64,000 bases of DNA, taken from CBDDEI01 sp965226775 (GTDB lineage: Bacteria; Chloroflexota; Dehalococcoidia; SHYD01). This document shows, one piece after another, positions 63,972 to 64,000 of this stretch. Location of the stretch: contig CBDDEI010000002.1 in assembly GCA_965226775.1 (NCBI GenBank), positions 2,046,001 to 2,110,000 of the forward strand, written 5' to 3'. Numbering within the stretch: the first letter of the stretch is position 1; the number at the start of each line of letters is the position of its first letter. The notes under the pieces are model-generated. The model was not told the origin of the DNA. It was given only the letters and a program-made list of their open reading frames with translations, and searched no databases. The translations under genes and the position numbers were made by a program.

Positions 63972-64000
63972 GGCTCCAGTAGCTCCTGGGCCATCGCGGG

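Overview
The window looks like a chromosomal segment of an uncultured Chloroflexota bacterium. My best guess is a SAR202/Dehalococcoidia-type lineage. That rests on the 16S gene at 9497-10981, read by eye with no alignment, and on the oxidative gene content (several Rieske oxygenase paralogues, a fused ETF, orphan solute-binding lipoproteins). The 16S gene keeps an intact anti-Shine-Dalgarno 3' end, and most genes carry clear AGGAGG-type ribosome sites.

Layout. 0-5.2 kb: rodA, clpC and a four-domain S1 protein. 5.4-11.1 kb: a complete minus-strand rRNA operon, 16S-tRNA-Ile-tRNA-Ala-23S-tRNA-fMet-5S, with a strong promoter. 11.2-18 kb: small-molecule enzymes (cyclase-family hydrolase, aldo/keto reductase, dienelactone hydrolase, MsrA), a DHA2-type MFS exporter and two small unknown proteins, with a repeat-filled gap at 15.2-15.7 kb. 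18.1-29 kb is the most striking part: six tandem Rieske dioxygenase alpha-subunit genes. Each has its own promoter, the first five have their own terminators, and the sixth is joined to one beta subunit and two small unknown proteins. 29.3-36.2 kb is a mixed accessory stretch: a winged-helix/J-domain/propeller-like protein, a nucleobase permease with a fused C-terminal domain, an HD protein beside fused gene remnants, a secreted duplicated-domain protein and tRNA-Val. 36.3-45.4 kb is housekeeping: SLOG protein, enolase, purF, purH, a GT2 glycosyltransferase, fused EtfB-EtfA and a D,D-carboxypeptidase. 45.6-52 kb carries a tandem duplication of [tRNA-His + solute-binding lipoprotein], one tRNA copy of which is decaying, plus a third solute-binding lipoprotein. 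52-64 kb: tRNA-Arg, thioredoxin-like proteins, an alpha/beta hydrolase, NIPSNAP protein, a redox/two-component cluster (TlpA-CcdA-response regulator-histidine kinase, with a second CcdA), an FAD oxidoreductase and a GT-C-like membrane protein.

How it may work together (inference): interchangeable alpha subunits could pair with the single beta subunit to attack different aromatic or cyclic substrates. The dienelactone hydrolase, alpha/beta hydrolase and cyclase-family enzymes could act on products, and ETF could take electrons from downstream dehydrogenations. No ferredoxin or reductase for the oxygenases is in the window.

Three genes (alpha subunit 3, enolase, D,D-carboxypeptidase) each show a single extra base that breaks an otherwise well-conserved frame. 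This could be assembly or sequencing error, or real decay.
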